Source of the DNA: an uncultured Myxococcales bacterium
GTDB taxonomy: Bacteria > Myxococcota_A > UBA9042
NCBI GenBank assembly: GCA_903842345.1
Contig: CAIMLR010000039.1
Coordinates: 1-64,000, forward strand
DNA length: 64,000 bases
Reading direction: 5' to 3'
In this document: piece by piece, positions 59,850-64,000 of the stretch
Position numbering within the stretch: position 1 is the stretch's first letter
Layout of the letters: every line of letters starts with the position of its first letter
Translations under genes and position numbers: made by a program
Notes under the pieces: generated by a model
Told to the model about the DNA's origin: nothing
The model's input: the letters and a program-made list of their open reading frames with translations, nothing else
Database searches by the model: none

Positions 59850-60691
59850 ACATCCAAACGACCAACGAGAAGCTGATCCTGCGCATCGACGGCCCCATGG
59901 CCGCGCTGAGCCGCATCTCCGCGGTGGCGGGCAATACGCTGCGCGAGGCGGGGCGCAACAAGCTGTTCTTCGGCCTGCTGGGCGTGACCATCCTGATGCT
60001 GATCTTCTCGATCCTGCTCTCAGACCTCGCGCTGACCGACCAGAAAATCCGCCTCGTGACGGATTTTGGCCTCGCCGTCATTCCGCTTGTCTGCATCGCC
60101 ACGGCCGTGCTGCTTGGCGCCGTGCTGCTCTACAAGGAAATCGACCGCAAGACGCTGTACGCGATCCTGCCCAAGCCGATTCGCCGCAGCGAATTCCTGA
60201 TCGGCAAGTTCGTCGGCCTGTCCGCGCTGCTGCTTGGCCAGCTCATCGCCCTGGCGCTGTGCTGGGCTGGCGTGCTGCACTTGCGCGGCGGCTCGTTCTC
60301 CCTCGCACTGGCGCAGGCGCTGGGTCTGAACTACATCGAGATCCTGCTCGTCACGTCCGCGGCGCTGTTCTTCAGCGCGCTCTCGCGGCCGGTGCTGTCC
60401 GGCGTGCTGACCATGGGCGTGTTCCTCATCGGCCGCATCACGTATGTCATCAACGACCTGATGCAGGCGACCAAGGGCGTCTTCGCGGAAGTGCCGGCGA
60501 TGCGCGCGCTCGGTCGCGTCCTGGTCGCCGTCGTGCCGGACCTCTCGACCTTCAACATCGCCGACGAACTGCAGGCGGGCATCGCCATCCCGCCCGACTA
60601 CTTCGTCCACGCGACGCTGTATGGCCTGTCCTGGGTCGGCTTCTTCATTGCCCTGTCGCTCCTCGTCTTTGAACGCCGTGACCTGGTCTGA
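59846..60691 (+). CDS. ABC-2-type transporter permease
   Basis: A 281-residue membrane protein with about six membrane segments. The phrase YKEIDRKTLYAILPKPIRRSEF is typical of ABC-2/NosY-type permeases. It overlaps the ATPase gene (ATGA), so the two form one exporter. Substrate unknown. A membrane protein at 60709 follows after 17 bases. Confidence 0.88.
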   Translation: MNIQTTNEKLILRIDGPMAALSRISAVAGNTLREAGRNKLFFGLLGVTILMLIFSILLSDLALTDQKIRLVTDFGLAVIPLVCIATAVLLGAVLLYKEIDRKTLYAILPKPIRRSEFLIGKFVGLSALLLGQLIALALCWAGVLHLRGGSFSLALAQALGLNYIEILLVTSAALFFSALSRPVLSGVLTMGVFLIGRITYVINDLMQATKGVFAEVPAMRALGRVLVAVVPDLSTFNIADELQAGIAIPPDYFVHATLYGLSWVGFFIALSLLVFERRDLV

Positions 60692-60708
60692 ACATGCGGA
60701 CGCCATAG

Positions 60709-61356
60709 ATGCAATTCCAGATGCTTTGGCAGCGTTTGCGCCTGCCGCTCCTCGCCGCGCTGATTGTCTTGACCGCGCTCGCGGCGCGCGCGACGTGGGA
60801 GCAAGTGCAGGCGTATGACCGTGCGGTCGCGCTGGAACGCAGCGCCAAGGTCGATGCCGCGATTGACGAATACCGTTGGACGCTGCGTTGGTACACGCCA
60901 TGGGGACCGAAGTGGACGGACGCAGCCGACGCGCTCGTGCGCATCGCCAGGACCGCGGATCAGCCTGAGCCAACGCGGGCAATGCGGGCGCTGGACGCGC
61001 TGCGCTCGGGGCTCATCGCCGGACGGCACCTGTGGCAGCCGCGCGCGGACCTGGTCGCGTGGGTCAACACGACGATTCCGCCGGTGATGGTGCGCGTCGC
61101 GACGCAGTTGGGCGACAAGCGCGACAGCACGCAGCTGCTCGCGCAATTCACCAAGGATTACGCCAGGCCCGTCGGCGTCGCGCCGCTGACCTCAGCCGCC
61201 GTGGTGCTGGGCTTTCTCGCATGGCTGCTTGGGCTGCTGATGCTGGCCCGCCGCGGCCTGGACGCGGACGCGCGCATCACCCGGCTCGGCTGGCGCTGGC
61301 TCGCCGTCGCGGTCAGCGGCTTCGTGATCTGGACGCTCGCGATGTGGCTCGGTTGA
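60709..61356 (+). CDS. Membrane protein of unknown function
   Basis: A 215-residue protein with one N-terminal membrane segment (about 10-27), an extracytoplasmic helical region of about 130 residues and two C-terminal segments (about 165-182 and 195-213). The region VALERSAKVDAAIDEYRWTLRWYTPW resembles a TPR-like helical pair. It lies between an ABC-2 exporter and an ABC fusion gene (2-base gap to the next ATG) and may belong to either. Confidence 0.6.
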   Translation: MQFQMLWQRLRLPLLAALIVLTALAARATWEQVQAYDRAVALERSAKVDAAIDEYRWTLRWYTPWGPKWTDAADALVRIARTADQPEPTRAMRALDALRSGLIAGRHLWQPRADLVAWVNTTIPPVMVRVATQLGDKRDSTQLLAQFTKDYARPVGVAPLTSAAVVLGFLAWLLGLLMLARRGLDADARITRLGWRWLAVAVSGFVIWTLAMWLG

Positions 61357-61358
61357 AG

Positions 61359-63203
61359 ATGGCCGCGCCACCAGCTCCCGCTCGCCTGCCGCGCTCGCTG
61401 CCTGAAGTGAAGGCGCTCGTCGGCGACTTCTTTCAGGCGTTCACCAACGCGCCGCGCGCGCTGCAGCTCGCGTGGCAAACGTCGCCGCGGCTCCTGCTCA
61501 GCCTGCTGGCATGGACGCTCGTCGCTGGCGCGCTGCCGTCCGCGATCGCGTGGGTCGGTCGCAGCCTTGTGGACGCCGTCGTGGCGGCACAGCGCGGCGG
61601 CGATCGCAACGCGGCGGTGCGCTGGGTCGCGGTGGAACTCGCGCTGGTCCTGACGCTTCTCGTGGCGCAGCGGTGGCAATTGCTGTGCCAATCCCTGCTC
61701 CGCGCGCAGCTCGGCCACACGGTGCATGTGCAGATTTTTGAGAAGGCGCTGACGCTCTCCCTGCCGCAGTTTGAGGACAGCAAGACCTACGACCTCCTGA
61801 CCCGCGCGCGCCGCGAGGCGTCCACCCGGCCGCTGGGCCTCATCGTCAAGCTGCTGAACGTGCTGCAAAACGCCGTTTCGCTGATCGGCTTTTCCGCGCT
61901 GCTGATGGCGCTCTCGCCGTGGGCGGTGCTGGCGCTGGCGCTGGCCGGGCTGCCGGCGTTCCTGGCGGAGGCGCGCTTCTCCGGCGAGGCGTTCCGGCTG
62001 TTTCGCTACCGCGCGCCCGAGACGCGGATGCAGATGTACCTGGAGACGCTGATGGCGCGCGAGGACTCGGCCAAGGAGGTCAAAGTCTTCCAGTTTGGCC
62101 CGCGGCTGCTGCAGCGCTACCGCGACATCTACCAGCAGGTCTACGAGGAAGATCGCACGCTGACCTGGCGGCGGCATCGCTGGGGTCTGGCGCTGGCGGT
62201 GCTGGCGACGCTGGTGCTGTACGGCGCATTCGCGTGGCTGGCGCTGGCGACCTCCGCGGGCAAGTTGACGCTGGGCGCGATGACGGCCGGGCTCCTGGCG
62301 TTCAAGCAGGGCCAGCAGGCGTTTGGCGCGCTGCTGCAGGCGATCGGCGGGCTGTACGAGGACAACCTCTACGTTTCGACGCTGTTTGAGCTCCTGGACC
62401 TGCCGCCTGACCCGGATCCGGGGACTGCGACGTCGGGGCCGGATCCGCAAGACGGCCTGCGGTTTGAGGGCGTCGGCTTTCGCTATCCTGGCTCGGACGA
62501 GCCGGCGCTGGCCGACATCACCCTGCACGTGCGCCCGGGCCAGACGCTGGCGTTGGTGGGCGCCAATGGCTCGGGCAAGACCACGCTGATCAAGCTGTTG
62601 GCGCGCCTGTACCAGCCGACCTCAGGGCGCATTGTGCTGGACGGCCGCGATCTGCAGGAGTGGCAGCCCGCGGCGCTGCGGCTGCGGATTGGCGTGATTT
62701 TCCAGGACTTCCTGCGCTACCAGTTCCTCGCCGGCGAGAACGTCGGCGTGGGCGACGACCGGCACTTTGACGACGAAGTGCGCTGGCAGGAGGCCGCCGA
62801 GCACGCCGCGGCGCACGAGACGCTGACGAGCCTGCCGCAAGGCTATCGCACGCAATTGGGCAAATGGTTCGACAATGGCCGCGAGCTGTCCGGCGGCCAA
62901 TGGCAGCGGGTGGCGCTGGCGCGGGCGATGATGCGGACGGACGCGCAGATTCTGGTGCTGGACGAGCCGACGTCGGCGATGGACGCGGCGGCCGAAGTGG
63001 AGATCTTTGACCGGCTGCAGGATCAGGCCAAGGGCCGGATGAGCATCCTGATTTCCCACCGGTTTTCCACCGTGCGGCGCGCGGACTACATCGCGGTGCT
63101 GGACGGCGGGCGGATTACCGAGCAAGGGAGTCACGCCCAGTTGCTGGCGGCGGACGGCACGTACGCGCGCCTGTTTGAGCAGCAAGCGCAGGGCTACCGG
63201 TAG
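61359..63203 (+). CDS. ABC exporter, fused membrane and ATPase domains
   Basis: A 614-residue half-transporter of the MsbA/lipid-and-peptide exporter class: membrane domain with about six segments (about 45-310), then the ATPase domain with Walker A GANGSGKTTL, Q-loop VIFQDFLRYQ, signature LSGGQWQRVALARAM, Walker B ILVLDEPTSAMD and switch His in LISHRFSTVR. Only the extended open frame suggested an upstream start; the ATG at 61359 gives the usual N-terminus. It overlaps the convergent gene at 63194 by 10 bases. Confidence 0.92.
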   Translation: MAAPPAPARLPRSLPEVKALVGDFFQAFTNAPRALQLAWQTSPRLLLSLLAWTLVAGALPSAIAWVGRSLVDAVVAAQRGGDRNAAVRWVAVELALVLTLLVAQRWQLLCQSLLRAQLGHTVHVQIFEKALTLSLPQFEDSKTYDLLTRARREASTRPLGLIVKLLNVLQNAVSLIGFSALLMALSPWAVLALALAGLPAFLAEARFSGEAFRLFRYRAPETRMQMYLETLMAREDSAKEVKVFQFGPRLLQRYRDIYQQVYEEDRTLTWRRHRWGLALAVLATLVLYGAFAWLALATSAGKLTLGAMTAGLLAFKQGQQAFGALLQAIGGLYEDNLYVSTLFELLDLPPDPDPGTATSGPDPQDGLRFEGVGFRYPGSDEPALADITLHVRPGQTLALVGANGSGKTTLIKLLARLYQPTSGRIVLDGRDLQEWQPAALRLRIGVIFQDFLRYQFLAGENVGVGDDRHFDDEVRWQEAAEHAAAHETLTSLPQGYRTQLGKWFDNGRELSGGQWQRVALARAMMRTDAQILVLDEPTSAMDAAAEVEIFDRLQDQAKGRMSILISHRFSTVRRADYIAVLDGGRITEQGSHAQLLAADGTYARLFEQQAQGYR

Positions 63204-64000
63204 CGCGACAACGCCGCGTTGGCCGTCAGGCTCGCCAAACCGATCGCACCGCGCGGAAACTCGACGGTCAGCAGCTCAGTCAGGGCGCTGAGCCGGGGCG
63301 GCAGCGGCGGACCTTGGCGGAGATAGTGGCGCTGCACGGCCGCGCGCTGCAGACGCAGCAGGTGGCGATCAACCGGCGGCAGCTGCGCAACCAGCGCTTC
63401 CAGGGGCGCGGACGGATTCAGCGGCTCCGCGAGCCAAGCGGCGCCGGCCCGCACCGCGCGCATCACGCCGAGCTGTGCGGCCAACGCCGGCACTGAGGCC
63501 AGCGCGTCGCCGTGTTGCGCCAGCCACTGCCGGGCATCGGCCACGTGGCGCAAATCGCCGCCGAGCCCCGCCGCGAGGTGGACGAGCAGGTGCAAGGTCG
63601 CATCGATGGGGTGCAGCACCCGCGTGCCGTCGGCCAGCTGGGTCGCGCGCGCGGCTGCGGCAGCCACGACCTGGGGCGTACCGTAGGCCGGAAAGCGCAC
63701 GGGGCAGCCGAGCAGCAAATGCAGATCCAGCGACGCGCCACCGGCGGCCGCCACGTACTGCTCCGTGCGACCACTCGGCGCGCGATAGACGCAGGCCATG
63801 CCGCTCCGCGTCAGGAACCTCCGCACGTCGGGCAGCGCGTCAGGGGCGACAAGTGCGTCGACGTCGATGGCCGGCCGCAGGATGCCAGGCGGATAGGCGC
63901 GCTCCTCGATCGACGTTCCCTTGAGGAGCACCAGCGCCGCCGACGGACCGGCGAAAAGTAGCCGCAGGCTCTGCCGCAGCGCATCCACTTCCAGCACGCG
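63194..64000 (-). CDS. Nucleotidyltransferase-like protein (NTP_transf_5), 5' end at window edge
   Basis: At least 267 residues are visible, and the gene may extend past position 64000. The opening phrases LVLLKGTSIEERAY and RPAIDVDALVAPDAL match the uncharacterised nucleotidyltransferase family PF14907, where the D.D pair would be the metal site; the family is often found near polysaccharide and asparagine-synthase-like genes. The GTG at 63997 is the first visible start. It overlaps the ABC exporter stop by 10 bases, convergent. Confidence 0.65.
   Translation of the reverse strand, partial: RVLEVDALRQSLRLLFAGPSAALVLLKGTSIEERAYPPGILRPAIDVDALVAPDALPDVRRFLTRSGMACVYRAPSGRTEQYVAAAGGASLDLHLLLGCPVRFPAYGTPQVVAAAAARATQLADGTRVLHPIDATLHLLVHLAAGLGGDLRHVADARQWLAQHGDALASVPALAAQLGVMRAVRAGAAWLAEPLNPSAPLEALVAQLPPVDRHLLRLQRAAVQRHYLRQGPPLPPRLSALTELLTVEFPRGAIGLASLTANAALSRYR

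Overview
The window is GC-rich bacterial chromosome, densely coding, from a Gram-negative organism. Evidence for a Gram-negative envelope is the number of lipobox-bearing lipoproteins together with a giant multihaem c-type cytochrome lipoprotein. Asp/Ala-rich linkers directly after the lipidated Cys, repeated propeller and IPT/TIG lipoproteins, an IgGFc-binding-type protein and a Geobacter-type CX4CH/CXXCH cytochrome all point to the former Deltaproteobacteria (Myxococcota-like or a related phylum). That placement is inference; no rRNA gene lies inside the window. The extreme left edge does carry what looks like an rRNA-operon promoter and boxA leader firing leftward out of the window.

Layout. 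1-450: rRNA-type leader (minus strand) and a candidate promoter for the first lipoprotein. 0.45-6.5 kb: a lipoprotein, rlmH, an endoglycoceramidase-like GH5 lipoprotein, and proA-rsfS; the GH5 gene sits on the opposite strand between rsfS and rlmH. 6.5-15.3 kb: one 2900-residue cytochrome with about 73 haem-type motifs in 13 tandem five-motif modules, preceded by a 0.4-kb region with operator-like repeats. 15.6-17.7 kb: map, a small lipoprotein and a ComF-like phosphoribosyltransferase. 17.7-20.4 kb (minus): rpsP-khpA followed by a ResB-like protein and a polytopic membrane protein. 20.7-34.1 kb: five consecutive large surface lipoproteins (IgGFc-binding domain; TIG plus propeller; two propellers; Ig-like). 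34.1-37.3 kb (minus): ferredoxin-TPR-MoxR-folE. 37.5-41.7 kb: a Pro/Trp-rich lipoprotein, then fbp-moaC-RqcH-like. 41.7-45.6 kb (minus): an FG-GAP/VCBS lipoprotein. 45.9-46.6 kb: a RadC-type JAB protein and a ComEA-like HhH protein. 46.6-53.9 kb (minus): tilS-ftsH-folP-cdaA-cdaR-lysC. 54.0-63.2 kb: an acyl-CoA mutase large subunit with isobutyryl-CoA-mutase-type active-site residues, several unknown proteins, an NAD-dependent sugar epimerase-like enzyme, and two ABC systems. 63.2-64 kb: the edge of a nucleotidyltransferase-like gene.

Themes. Most genes are housekeeping: translation, proline and aspartate-family synthesis, folate, molybdopterin, c-di-AMP, proteolysis. The accessory content is almost entirely cell-surface lipoprotein. 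The giant cytochrome is the strongest candidate for something not yet described; a ResB-like cytochrome c maturation protein lies 3.6 kb from its start. No insertion sequences, prophage genes, CRISPR arrays or tRNA genes were recognised.
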